A stretch of 64,000 bases of DNA from positions 1 to 64,000 of the forward strand of contig NZ_FNZU01000012.1 of assembly GCF_900109325.1 (NCBI RefSeq), in the 5' to 3' direction. Within the stretch, counting starts at the first letter, position 1, and each line of letters opens with the position of its first letter. The translations under genes and the position numbers were made by a program. Positions 51,530 through 60,282 of this stretch are shown here, piece after piece. The notes under the pieces were generated by a model. The model saw only the letters and a program-made list of their open reading frames with translations. It was not told the origin of the DNA and searched no databases. Origin of the DNA: Alkalibacterium pelagium (GTDB taxonomy: Bacteria > Bacillota > Bacilli > Lactobacillales > Carnobacteriaceae_A).

Positions 51530-52519
51530 ATGGATACAATGGAAAAGGAAACATTCAAGACTTTCAGCAACAAAGTACTGACGGGGACAGCGAGCGGAAT
51601 TGTCATTGGACTGATTCCTGATGCCATACTAAACGGTATCTTTGAAGCTCTTACACCATACAGATCTATTTTCAGCTCCCTTTCTGCTGTAGTAGGCACG
51701 ATGCAGTTCCTTACAGCAGCAATGATTGGCGTTCTGGTAGCCAACCAGTTTAAACTGAATGCGATTCAAAGCGTCATTGTGGGAGCCGCCACTTTTCTCG
51801 GATCGGGGGCTTACAGTGTATCTGAAGCCGGCATCACGCTTATAGGGATAGGAGATCTGGTAAATATTATGCTGACTGCGGGCTTTGCTGTTTACCTGAC
51901 TAGGAAACTGAATGACCGTTTAGGATCAATGACTCTTATTCTCCTGCCGATCATAGTAGGAGTCGGAGCGGGTACTGTTGGACTGCTGATGCTCCCTTAT
52001 GTATCATCAGCTACCTCAATGATTGGACATATACTTAACAGCTTTACGATTCTTCAACCACTCCTGATGACTATATTGATTGCCATAGCCTTTTCCATCC
52101 TGATTATTTCACCTGTCTCAACGGTTGCCATAGCCATAGCCATCGGGATCAGCGGCCTAGGAGCAGGAGCTGCAGCTATAGGAGTGACCGCTTGTACAGC
52201 TGTTCTGGTCATCGGATCTAAAGAAGTCAACCAGAAAGGAACGACACTGGCTATCTTGCTCGGTGCCATGAAAATGATGATGCCGAATCTTGTCAGACAT
52301 CCGAAGCTACTGATTCCGGTTATATTAAATGCAATATTGTCCAGTATGAGTGTGTATGTATTTAACATCCAAGGGGCTCCGCAGACAGCGGGCTTCGGTA
52401 TTGCAGGGCTAGTTGGGCCGATTCAGGCACTGGAAACTGGTACAGGACTGCTCCCGGTTTTCATTACAGAACTATCAAGCGTGAAAGCCCACGGTTTTAA
52501 TCGTGGGATGAGAGCGTAA
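51530..52519 (+). CDS. PfoR-like PTS-IIC-fold membrane protein with IS-derived C-terminus
   Basis: The 329-residue protein has about nine hydrophobic segments and the PfoR/COG3641 blocks KVLTGTASGIVIGLIPDAILNG-like at the N-terminus and GFGIAGLVGPIQALETG near the end. This family has an EIIC-like fold and unknown transport function. ATG 51530 follows AAAGGGGAGA. The last residues (from about residue 313: TELSSVKAHGFNRGMRA) are coded by the left end of an inserted IS element. Joining the flanks across the element (TTAC | CAGCAGCTAA) restores an ORF ending FITSS and stop, 315 residues, so the insertion replaced only the last two residues with 16 others. Confidence 0.82.
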   Translation: MDTMEKETFKTFSNKVLTGTASGIVIGLIPDAILNGIFEALTPYRSIFSSLSAVVGTMQFLTAAMIGVLVANQFKLNAIQSVIVGAATFLGSGAYSVSEAGITLIGIGDLVNIMLTAGFAVYLTRKLNDRLGSMTLILLPIIVGVGAGTVGLLMLPYVSSATSMIGHILNSFTILQPLLMTILIAIAFSILIISPVSTVAIAIAIGISGLGAGAAAIGVTACTAVLVIGSKEVNQKGTTLAILLGAMKMMMPNLVRHPKLLIPVILNAILSSMSVYVFNIQGAPQTAGFGIAGLVGPIQALETGTGLLPVFITELSSVKAHGFNRGMRA

Positions 52520-53865
52520 ATTGAGATAAATGTCTGATTGTTTTGTCTTCTTTTTCTTTTAAAAATAGGTGTACCTTTCTATAGCCTTTCCGTTGACGGA
52601 GTGATATACTAAAGTTAACAAAAAAAGAACACACGTTTGTATTCGTGATAGAGGTGAAGCGAGTGAAAAAAGAACAGACGCAGTCCTGTGTTAAAGTGCT
52701 CAAAGTGAAATTAAAGCCGACTAAAGAACAAGCAGCTGAATTGACCCGGCTATCCAAAGAGTATATTTATCACGCCAACCAGCTTGTCCAGAAGGCTGTA
52801 TCAGATGGCCGCTTTCCAACAGTCACTTCCAGACACATTGAGACGTCTATTCCTTCGGTAGTCAAAAATGAACTTATCCGGTATGCTAAGTCCAAATATG
52901 CTGAACACGGAAACTGTGTGTTCAAAAAACGAACAGTCTCATGGAACAATCAGAACTATACGGTCACTCCAAATCATCTCGCTTTTCCTATTATGCAAAA
53001 GGGCAAATCAATGAAAACGGCTATTAAAGCTGTGCTAACAAGTGATCAGTTTGACCTGTTATCTCAGTCAAAACGGGGAGCGATGCGTATCACCAAAAAA
53101 GGCTACCATTGGATAGCTCAGATTGCTTATCACGTTTTGCCGTCTGAGACGACAGGAACAGACATCTTAGGCATCGATCTAGGTATTCTGTGTCCAGCTG
53201 TCGGTGTCGTGGCTTCCAGCGGTCAAACAGCTTTCTTCGGAAACGGACGAGCAAACAAAGTTATTCGCCGAAAGTATAAGAAGCTCAGACGGGAGTTAGG
53301 GCAGAAAAAGAAACTGAACGCTATTCGGACACTCAATGATAAAGAAGCGAGAATCATGCAGGATATTAATCATAAGATTGCCAGACACATAGTACGGTTT
53401 GCGAGAGACACGAACTGTGGCACCATCCATCTGGAGAATCTTTCCGGCATTCGCCGGACCTCAAGACAAAGAGGAAAACACACAGCGATTCTGCATAACT
53501 GGACATTCGCTCAACTAACAGACTTCATTGAATATAAAGCAAGAGAAATCGGTATCGTTGTTAAAAAGGTCAATCCAGAGTATACCTCTCAGACTTGCCC
53601 GACATGTAAGGCCAGAAATAAAGTAACCGACCGAATGTATCAGTGCGGGTGCGGCTACCGGGGGCATCGGGATAGAGTAGGAGCTCTGAATATCGCCCAA
53701 ACAACCTAACTCATATGGTCACAGTATGAGTGCCCATGGAGCTATAGGCTCTGCCATGGGAGGGGTGATGGCACACCCTTAAACTTAAGGCTTGAACAAA
53801 ACAGAAATGGCCTGCGTTCGACAAAGCACTTAAGAATCCCACTGCTTTAGCTGTGGGAGTGTCAA
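52468..53865 (+). mobile_element. IS200/IS605-family element, tnpB only (IS608-like ends)
   Basis: The left end has a subterminal hairpin CCCACG-N8-CGTGGG (52488-52507) lying 20 nt after the target tetranucleotide TTAC (52464-52467). The right end has CCCACTGC/GCTGTGGG (53838-53857) followed by TCAA (53862-53865). TTAC on the left and TCAA on the right, with about 19-nt and short linkers, are the cleavage-site rules of IS608. There is no tyrosine transposase TnpA gene, only tnpB, so the element depends on TnpA in trans. There is no target duplication, as expected for this family. Confidence 0.87.
52663..53709 (+). CDS. tnpB: TnpB RNA-guided endonuclease
   Basis: The 348-residue protein has the split RuvC nuclease triad: Asp172 in LGIDLGI, Glu258 in IHLENLSG and Asp337 in HRDRVGALNIA. 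The zinc finger has CPTC (312, 315) and CGC (328, 330). All catalytic residues are intact, so it may be active. GTG 52663 is chosen, 6 nt after GAGGTG (52651-52656). TnpB cleaves DNA next to a motif matching the element target site, using an RNA made from the element right end; this is family knowledge. Confidence 0.9.
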   Translation: MKKEQTQSCVKVLKVKLKPTKEQAAELTRLSKEYIYHANQLVQKAVSDGRFPTVTSRHIETSIPSVVKNELIRYAKSKYAEHGNCVFKKRTVSWNNQNYTVTPNHLAFPIMQKGKSMKTAIKAVLTSDQFDLLSQSKRGAMRITKKGYHWIAQIAYHVLPSETTGTDILGIDLGILCPAVGVVASSGQTAFFGNGRANKVIRRKYKKLRRELGQKKKLNAIRTLNDKEARIMQDINHKIARHIVRFARDTNCGTIHLENLSGIRRTSRQRGKHTAILHNWTFAQLTDFIEYKAREIGIVVKKVNPEYTSQTCPTCKARNKVTDRMYQCGCGYRGHRDRVGALNIAQTT

Positions 53866-53885
53866 CAGCAGCTAACTAGTAGAAG
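53710..53885 (+). ncRNA. Putative omega RNA (reRNA) of the TnpB element
   Basis: The right end after tnpB is highly structured: ACTCATA/TATGAGT (53709-53731), CCCATGG/CCATGGG (53733-53760), GGGTG/CACCC near 53763-53779 and the terminal CCCAC...GTGGG hairpin. In TnpB systems such right-end transcripts are the scaffold, and the ~16-20 nt beyond the element are the guide. The predicted guide starts at 53866 with CAGCAGCTAACTAGTA. The 5' limit of the RNA may extend into tnpB. Expression is inferred, not shown. Confidence 0.65.
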
Positions 53886-53897
53886 GGGATAAGATTG

Positions 53898-54833
53898 ATG
53901 AATATAGCAATTGCAGGATCGGGGGCGCTTGGATGCGGATTCGGATATATGCTTCAGAAAAATGGACAAAACGTGACGCTTCTAGATTATTGGGAAGACC
54001 ACATTGAAGCAATCAGAAATAATGGACTGACTGTTTCAGTAAATGGGGTAAAAGGGACACTTCCAATGACTATTGCCAGGCCGGAAGAAGTATCAGGTGA
54101 AATGGATGTTATCTTTGTATTCACGAAGGCGATGGGATTGGAGAAGATGATGACTCAAATCAATCATCTCATCGGTACAAAAACTAAAATTGTCTGTCTG
54201 TTGAATGGATTAGGACACCTTAAAACTCTTGAAGCATTTGTCGACAGACGAAATATAATAATGGGAACAACTGTCTGGACGGCTGGGATTATTGCCCCAG
54301 GTGAAACACAGCTGAACGGGAATGGTCCAGTTGAGCTGCAGAACAGCCATCCTGAAGAGGAAGAAGCGGCACGTGTCATAGTCAATATACTCAAGGACAG
54401 CGGCCTTTTCGGAGAATACAGCAAGAATGTCAAGTACACGACTTGGAGAAAAGCGTGCATCAACGGCACGATGAATGCCCTGTGTGCACTGCTGGATGCA
54501 TCGATCGATCAGCTGTTTGCATCGCCGTCTATCGATTCCCTGCTCAACGGAATCGTTGACGAATTCGCAGCTGTGGCGAAAGCTCAAGATGATATCGAAA
54601 TCGACAGAGATGAAATGATTCACTACCTTAAAGAAGTGGCATCTCGTCTGGGATCGCACTACCCGTCGATGCATCAGGATCTCTTCAACCGACGTCCGAC
54701 AGAAATTGATTATCTGAACGGTGCAGTAGTGGAGGCAGCCGAAAAGTACGGAATAGAAGCTCCCCATTGCCGCCGAATGACAGATCTGATTCATGCAAAA
54801 GAAGCTGTTTTGGAGATTAAAACAGGCAGATAA
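53898..54833 (+). CDS. panE: 2-dehydropantoate 2-reductase family protein
   Basis: The 311-residue protein has an N-terminal NADP motif IAGSGALGCGFGYML and the ketopantoate reductase C-terminal domain (TTWRKACINGTMNALCALLD). PanE makes pantoate for CoA synthesis, but the family also includes other oxoacid reductases, and no panB or panC lies nearby. ATG 53898 follows AAGGGGA by 8 nt. The ribosome binding site lies just 18 nt beyond the IS right end. Confidence 0.85.
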   Translation: MNIAIAGSGALGCGFGYMLQKNGQNVTLLDYWEDHIEAIRNNGLTVSVNGVKGTLPMTIARPEEVSGEMDVIFVFTKAMGLEKMMTQINHLIGTKTKIVCLLNGLGHLKTLEAFVDRRNIIMGTTVWTAGIIAPGETQLNGNGPVELQNSHPEEEEAARVIVNILKDSGLFGEYSKNVKYTTWRKACINGTMNALCALLDASIDQLFASPSIDSLLNGIVDEFAAVAKAQDDIEIDRDEMIHYLKEVASRLGSHYPSMHQDLFNRRPTEIDYLNGAVVEAAEKYGIEAPHCRRMTDLIHAKEAVLEIKTGR

Positions 54834-54910
54834 AGTGTGCAGTTCAGTCGGTCTGATCACGTAGCAACTTACGAAAAGAAAGCGAACGGACTTTCTTTTT
54901 ACACCGGATT

Positions 54911-54920
54911 ATGGTATACT
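54911..54920 (+). promoter_or_regulatory. Extended -10 promoter of ssrA
   Basis: TATACT at 54915-54920 is preceded by TGG (extended -10). A TTTCTT -35-like hexamer lies about 17 bp upstream. The mature tmRNA would start ~37 nt downstream, after processing of the leader. Confidence 0.55.
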
Positions 54921-54956
54921 ATTTGCAGAGCATGAGAGACAGCTCTATACTGTAAC

Positions 54957-55318
54957 GGGGTTGTTACGGATTCGACAGGCACAGATTGAGCTTGAGTTGC
55001 GTTTCGCAGGTGACGGCTGCGTACCAACGTCACAGTTAAATTAACTGCAAACAATAACAACAATTCTTACGCTTTAGCTGCGTAAAAACAGCTTAGCGTG
55101 ATCCGACCGGCATCGCCCATGTGCTCGGCACCGGGTCCTATAATAAGTGGGATACGTCTATTCTTTCCGTCTGTAAGAATAGAAAGAGATTAACAGACTA
55201 GCGGCGCATGATGCCTGTTTTACGGCTAATGCTTAGCGAAATCCAAGTAGTAAAACTATGAACGTAGATACTTGAGTGCCAATGTGCCTGGACAGGGGTT
55301 CGACTCCCCTCAACTCCA
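54957..55318 (+). ncRNA. ssrA: Transfer-messenger RNA (tmRNA)
   Basis: The 5' end GGGGTTGTTACGGATTCGAC and the 3' end GGGGTTCGACTCCCCTCAACTCCA form the tRNA-like domain; GGGGTTG pairs with CAACTCC as acceptor stem. The CCA is not encoded beyond the discriminator A. The tag frame at 55047-55085 reads ANNNNSYALAA then TAA, typical of Lactobacillales. With SmpB and RNase R, both in the window, it rescues stalled ribosomes. Confidence 0.97.
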
Positions 55319-55327
55319 TAGCAAGAT

Positions 55328-55373
55328 GAAAGCCTCACTAGGGAACAACTTATTCCTGAGTGAGGCTTTTTTA
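55328..55373 (+). terminator. ssrA terminator
   Basis: AAGCCTCACT (55330-55339) pairs with AGTGAGGCTT (55359-55368), with an inner AGGGAA/TTCCT pairing, and is followed by TTTT. Confidence 0.93.
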
Positions 55374-55530
55374 TGCTTAAAACTAAGTTTTACTAAGCAT
55401 AGCGAAGAGTTTTCCAACACTTTTACGAAAGCTCTTTTGCATTTAATACTTTGTTAGCAAATGCTTAGTACAATAATTTAACTTTGAAAAAAGTTCGAAT
55501 TAGTGATTCACTAGTTAATTATTTTTAAGC

Positions 55531-55567
55531 AAAAAAAGACGAGAGTAATGAAAGTTACATTCTCGTC
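55531..55567 (-). terminator. Terminator of the cad operon
   Basis: GACGAGA (55538-55544) pairs with TCTCGTC (55561-55567). On the minus strand the stem is followed by TTTTTTT (complement of 55531-55537), so it ends transcripts coming from cadA. The remaining ~160 bp up to the tmRNA terminator hold no gene that I can see. Confidence 0.88.
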
Positions 55568-55618
55568 CTTTGATATTTACTGTTTTATCTATTACTTAAC
55601 ACTTGACAGTATTATAAG

Positions 55619-58069
55619 TTATTTCTTTAAAACACGCATGGCGTTCAATACAGCAACAACTGTTACGCCAACATCTGCAAAAACAGCTTCCCACATCGAA
55701 GCCACACCGAGGGCACCTAAAACCAAAAATCCCCCTTTGATGGCTAGTGCGAGAATGATATTTTGCCAGACAATTTGGCGAGTATCTTTGGCCACTTGCA
55801 TGGCCGTTCCAATTTTAGACGGCTTGTCGTCCATAATCACGATATCCGCCGCTTCAATGGCTGCGTCTGAGCCTAAGCCACCCATCGCAATCCCGATATC
55901 TGAACGGGCCAATACAGGCGTATCGTTGATCCCGTCGCCCACAAAAGCAACTTTTTCTTTTTTGTTTTTGCGCACCATAATTTCTTCCATTTTCTCCACT
56001 TTGTCTTGTGGAAGAAGTTCCGAGTGGATTTCATCGATGCCTAATTTACTTCCAACAGCCTCAGCGACCGCTTTTGAATCGCCCGTAAGCATAATGATAT
56101 GTTCGACGCCTTTTTCTTTCATTAAGGCTATACCTTCTGCAGCGTCCTCTTTAATCGTATCGGCAATTAGAAGGTAACCAGCATAGGCTCCCTCAATCGC
56201 TAAATAGACAACCGTTCCGACTTCTTCTACTTCTTTAAAAGGAATACCATATTTAGCCATTAATTTAGCATTTCCGGCTAATATCTCTTTGCCATCAACA
56301 ACCGCTTGAACACCATGGCCTGAGAGATCATTGTATTCATCAATTCGTCGTTCATCAATCTCTTTCCCGTAATGTTCTTTGATAGAAACCGCAATCGGGT
56401 GTGAAGAATGGGTTTCCGCATAAGCGGCTAGTTCTAAGAGTTCTTCATTATTGAATTCTGGTGTCGATTGAATATCGGTTATTTCAAATTCCCCTTTGGT
56501 TAAGGTTCCCGTCTTATCCATAATGACATATTTAACATCGTTTAAGCCTTCTAAGAAGTTGCCGCCTTTCACTAAGATACCTTTACGTGAAGAAGCACCA
56601 ATTCCACCAAAGAAACTGACAGGAATTGAAACAACTAAGGCACAAGGACATGAAATAACAAGGAAAATAGCTGCCCGGTAAACACCATCGTTAAACGTCA
56701 TTCCAGGAATAGTCAAGGGTAAAAGAACAGCTAATAAGACCGCTAAAATGACCACAATCGGCGTATAATAACGAGCAAACTTTGTAATGAATTGTTCGGT
56801 TGGTGCTTTACGACTGCTTGCATTCTCAACCAGCTCGAGAATTTTTGTCACGGTTGACTCTGAGAAGGGCTTTTCAACCACGACTTCTAGCAAGCCGATT
56901 TTGTTGATAAAACCACTTAAAACGTCGTCACCTTCTTTAACACTTCGGGGCATTGACTCACCGGTTAAAGCAGACGTATCCATAGCGGAAGAACCGACGA
57001 CCACTTTCCCGTCTAAGGGCACTTTTTCGCCTGGACGTACGAGAATGGTATCGCCGACTTTAATCGATTCTGGTGAAACTTGGCGTGTACTGCCATCGGC
57101 TAACTTTATATTGGCGTAATCCGGACGAATATCCATCAAGTCTGCGATAGAGCGACGTGATTTGTTTACGGCCACATCTTGAAAAACTTCGCCCACTTGA
57201 TAGAAAAGCATAACGGCTACTGCTTCGGGATATTCTTGCACATAGAAGGCAGCAAGTGTCGCAATCGTCATCAAAAAGTTTTCATCAAAGACTTGGCCAT
57301 TAAAGATATTTCGAACTGCTCGCCAAATCACATCATAACCGGCCACAAGGTAAGCGACGACAAACAAACCAAAGGAAAGGGAAGGGGTAATGGGGGCAAA
57401 ACTTGCCAGTAAAAGCACTGAAACGGCAAGGATTAAGCGACCGATGGTTAAATTAATTCCCCAATTTTCTGGTCTTTTGTGATTCTGTTTCTGACCCGAT
57501 TTTTCTGACTGGAGACTCCTGTCTTCTCCAACTTCCTGACCTGTAGCTTTTATAAGAGGGATGATATCAGGTTCTAGTTTTTTTATTTTAGTTTTAACCG
57601 AAGAAAGAGTTTTAGCGTCATTTTCTGCCACAAGATCAAAGCTTAATGTCTGGGTCATGTAATTCACGTTACTATTTATGACTCCATCTATTTCAGCCAC
57701 GCCATTCTCAATCTTGGCAGCACAATTGGCGCAATCAATTCCCTCTAATAGCCATTCATGATGGCTTTCCTCATCTTCTTTGGATTGACTTTCCAAAACA
57801 ATTGCTGGGTTCATGTTAATCAATTGCCCATCTGCTTTGTTTTTTAAAGTCACGTCGGGTTCCAACTTGTTAATTTTTTCTTGTATATTGACTAAGATTA
57901 AGTTTTCTTGATCATCAGCAACCTCAAACCTCAAGGTTTCTGTCATGAAATTCACATTGCTTTCAGTGACGCCAGGAATGGAAGCCACCCCTCGCTCCAC
58001 TTTAGCAGCACAATTGGCGCAGTCAATTCCTTCCAGGAGCCACTGATGCGATTTCTTCTTTTCGCTCAC
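55619..58069 (-). CDS. cadA: Cadmium/zinc/lead-exporting P-type ATPase with two HMA domains
   Basis: The 816-residue pump has two N-terminal metal-binding HMA domains, both with GIDCANCAAK (about residues 14-24 and 110-120), then a P1B-ATPase core. Visible are the transport motif SCPCAL, the phosphorylation motif DKTGTLTKGE, and GDGINDTPVLA. It exports Cd(II), Zn(II) or Pb(II). The start is GTG 58069, 8 nt after AAAGGAA on the minus strand. Classical staphylococcal CadA (~727 residues) has one HMA domain; the doubling makes this one longer. It is the third gene of the cad operon. Confidence 0.93.
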   Translation of the reverse strand: MSEKKKSHQWLLEGIDCANCAAKVERGVASIPGVTESNVNFMTETLRFEVADDQENLILVNIQEKINKLEPDVTLKNKADGQLINMNPAIVLESQSKEDEESHHEWLLEGIDCANCAAKIENGVAEIDGVINSNVNYMTQTLSFDLVAENDAKTLSSVKTKIKKLEPDIIPLIKATGQEVGEDRSLQSEKSGQKQNHKRPENWGINLTIGRLILAVSVLLLASFAPITPSLSFGLFVVAYLVAGYDVIWRAVRNIFNGQVFDENFLMTIATLAAFYVQEYPEAVAVMLFYQVGEVFQDVAVNKSRRSIADLMDIRPDYANIKLADGSTRQVSPESIKVGDTILVRPGEKVPLDGKVVVGSSAMDTSALTGESMPRSVKEGDDVLSGFINKIGLLEVVVEKPFSESTVTKILELVENASSRKAPTEQFITKFARYYTPIVVILAVLLAVLLPLTIPGMTFNDGVYRAAIFLVISCPCALVVSIPVSFFGGIGASSRKGILVKGGNFLEGLNDVKYVIMDKTGTLTKGEFEITDIQSTPEFNNEELLELAAYAETHSSHPIAVSIKEHYGKEIDERRIDEYNDLSGHGVQAVVDGKEILAGNAKLMAKYGIPFKEVEEVGTVVYLAIEGAYAGYLLIADTIKEDAAEGIALMKEKGVEHIIMLTGDSKAVAEAVGSKLGIDEIHSELLPQDKVEKMEEIMVRKNKKEKVAFVGDGINDTPVLARSDIGIAMGGLGSDAAIEAADIVIMDDKPSKIGTAMQVAKDTRQIVWQNIILALAIKGGFLVLGALGVASMWEAVFADVGVTVVAVLNAMRVLKK

Positions 58070-58095
58070 CGTTTTCTTCCTTTCACATACGAGCC

Positions 58096-58707
58096 TTATA
58101 AACCGAATAGTGTTTGAATGGTCCCGTTTTCTAGCATAATAAAGATTCCTAAACCGATAAAGACAATCGGTACAATAATTCGTTCATACTTTTCCAATGT
58201 TTCAGAGACAAACGAAATTTTTGCCAATCGATAACTGATGTAGCAAAGCACCGCAATCGATAGAGCAAAAACGACTATAGCAATGACTATTTCAGAAACA
58301 GATAGAGAGGTAAAATAAGGAATATAAATCCCTAAATTATCTCCACCGGAAGCAATTGTAATTAAAGCAACAGACCAAAACAAACGGTTGGACCCTCTGG
58401 ACTCTAACTTCTCCACGACTTCCTCTTCTTCTGCTTCTTCTTCGCCGACCATAGCAACTCGGATACCTAAATAAATAGGAATGAGTCCTAGAAGCCCGAT
58501 AATCCAATCTTGGGGGATAAAATTCAGCACATAAGCAGCAAATAAACTAACGGCTACCAAAATGCCTGTCCCAAGATATTGACCTAAATAAATCTGACGA
58601 AGACCTTTTTTTGTCTGACTTTGGGAAAAAATGATCAGTAAAATAAATAAATAATCGATACTGGTAGAGATATACACAGCAATTGCTGAAATAATAGTTT
58701 GTAACAA
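58096..58707 (-). CDS. cadD: CadD family cadmium resistance transporter
   Basis: The protein of ~203 residues has five to six hydrophobic segments with STSIDYLFILLIIFSQ and GQYLGTGILV, as in CadD. An acidic loop (EEEAEEEEVVEKLE) splits the protein. The start is taken as TTG 58707, 7 nt after GGAGGAA on the minus strand; the in-frame TTG at 58722 overlaps that site. It follows cadC closely. CadD gives low-level cadmium resistance by export in staphylococci. Confidence 0.88.
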   Translation of the reverse strand: MLQTIISAIAVYISTSIDYLFILLIIFSQSQTKKGLRQIYLGQYLGTGILVAVSLFAAYVLNFIPQDWIIGLLGLIPIYLGIRVAMVGEEEAEEEEVVEKLESRGSNRLFWSVALITIASGGDNLGIYIPYFTSLSVSEIVIAIVVFALSIAVLCYISYRLAKISFVSETLEKYERIIVPIVFIGLGIFIMLENGTIQTLFGL

Positions 58708-58723
58708 AATGATTTCCTCCAAA

Positions 58724-59086
58724 TTAAGACGTCAAAGATAAGCTGCTTGGCATGTCTAAAACTGTACGAATAGTCGAAAGGATTTCTTCATTCGCTAACG
58801 AATAGTAGACTTCTTTTCCGTCTTTGTGTGATTTCGCCACGCCTTGATTTTTTAAATAACGCAGATGGTGTGACGTTGTAGCAATACTAGCGTCTAATAC
58901 TTCGGCTAAATCACAGACACACATTTCTTTGAAGGTCTCTAAAGCATAGAATATCTTAATTCTAGAAGGATCACTAAAACATTTCCCTAACACAAGTAAA
59001 TTCGACAAATCTTTATTTTCTAATTTATTTTTTACCACATCTACTTTTTCAGGATGTATGATCGTCGTTTGGCAGACTTCAGTCAT
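58724..59086 (-). CDS. cadC: ArsR/SmtB family metal sensor CadC
   Basis: The 120-residue repressor has a winged helix with the sensor motif EMCVCDLAEVL (the CVC box) and the recognition helix ASIATTSHHLRYLKNQG. An N-terminal Cys in EVCQTT may add a metal ligand, as Cys7 does in staphylococcal CadC. ATG 59086 lies 8 nt after GAGAGG; a GTG three codons upstream overlaps that site. It should leave its operator when Cd(II) or Pb(II) binds. Confidence 0.93.
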   Translation of the reverse strand: MTEVCQTTIIHPEKVDVVKNKLENKDLSNLLVLGKCFSDPSRIKIFYALETFKEMCVCDLAEVLDASIATTSHHLRYLKNQGVAKSHKDGKEVYYSLANEEILSTIRTVLDMPSSLSLTS

Positions 59087-59100
59087 TTCATTCACCTCTC

Positions 59101-59173
59101 ATTCAAACGTCCATTTGATTATAATATAGATATTATACATTCTACATGAGGTGATAGTCAAACGATTGTTTGA
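59101..59173 (-). promoter_or_regulatory. cad operon promoter with two operator palindromes
   Basis: On the minus strand TTGACT (59161-59156) and TATAAT (59137-59132) are 18 bp apart. Two dyads flank them: TCAAAC-GATT-GTTTGA (59158-59173) overlaps the -35 box, and ATTCAAA-N6-TTTGATT (59101-59120) lies near the start of transcription. Both match the TCAAA/TTTGA form of CadC operators. Confidence 0.8.
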
Positions 59174-59248
59174 TTGTTTAACTATTTGATTTTCTTGCAA
59201 TAATAAATCTTTTAAATTTATATAATGACTTTTAACAGAAAATTAAAA

Positions 59249-59990
59249 TTAAAGTGGACATGTCGATTATTTAACGAGTACAACTTTATTAGAGCTAGAA
59301 GAAGTTCCAGAAAGATTGACTGTTATTGGTTCAGGTTATATTGGGCTAGAGCTCGGTCAATTATTCCACAATTTAGGTGCTGAAGTAACATTAGTACAGG
59401 GAAGTAAACAATTACTAAAAGATTATGATCCAGAAGTTTCGGCAGCAGTTGAAAAAGCCCTTCATGAACGAGGCATACAGGTTAATATTGGTATAAATTA
59501 TGACCATATCGTACAAGACGGTGGTATTAAAAAACTAACACTCACTAAAAACGGTATTCAAAAAACGATTGAGTCTGACTAAGTATTAGTTGCGACTGCT
59601 CGAAGTCCGAATACAGACGCTTTAAGTTTAAGTGCAGCTAGTATTGATATAGGGGAAAACCATGAAATTTTAATGAATGAATATGGTCAGACAAGCAATA
59701 ATCGGATTTATATGGCAGGAGATGTTTTCTTAGGCCCTCAGTTTGTATACGTAGCAGCATATGAAGGCAAGATTGCAGCAGATAATGCAATGGGTGGTTT
59801 AAATAAAAAGATCGATCTATCCGTTGTTCCTGGAGTAATATTTACAAATCCCGGAGTAGGTACAGTTGGGTTAACAATCGAGGATTTAACAGACACAATG
59901 GCTCCCTATTTAACGATCGTGGAAGGACTGAAACTTACAGCGCTTGGTTATAATAATGATATTTCAAAATTATCGTGTTGCGCGGGGTAA
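59249..59990 (+). pseudogene. merA: Decayed mercuric reductase (merA) remnant
   Basis: The region aligns with the C-terminal half of the intact merA at 61633-63273. It starts at the equivalent of [12 protein letters not shown], lacking the whole N-terminal half. It has an in-frame TAA at 59580-59582 after ...KTIESD. It also lacks 71 codons: TVGLT is joined directly to [13 protein letters not shown], whereas the intact gene has EEQ...FGL T between them. The C-terminal SCCAG mercury-binding end is still present. With no start codon, an internal stop and a deletion, it cannot make a working reductase. Confidence 0.93.
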
Positions 59991-60282
59991 AAAAGGGTGC
60001 AACGGGAAAAGTTGATGTTCTACATGCACGTTTAAGCACTTTTTAAACGGACAATGACTTTGCAGATCCTTACAGGAACGGCAAAGCCATTTTTTTGAAA
60101 ACATCTTATAATTTATTATGGGTCTTCGGAATATATAGTGGAATTACTTTTTTAATAGTTTAAAAACAACTGGTGTTTAAATCGGATTTTCTAGTGGGAT
60201 GTTAGGACAATCAATAGTATTATAAAAGTATCAATCACATACGAGTGATACGTTGGGAAAAAAATAAAATAGTCCAATTTAC
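59991..60282 (+). other. Spacer between merA remnant and mer operon
   Basis: No gene is visible. It contains GTTTAA/TTAAAC (60030-60048) and a terminator-like CTTTGC (60058-60063) / GCAAAG (60081-60086) followed by a T run (60091-60096), probably the old terminator of the decayed mer operon. GTATCA/TGATAC (60229-60251) is a further small hairpin. Confidence 0.5.

Noticed and set aside
55238-55470. attL/attR repeats at the ssrA 3' end
   Set aside because: I looked for a second copy of the tmRNA 3' end and for an integrase gene in the window and found neither, so no att site is annotated.
59580-59582. Recoded stop in the upstream merA fragment
   Set aside because: The stop is TAA, the N-terminal half and 71 internal codons are missing, so this is a true remnant rather than recoding.
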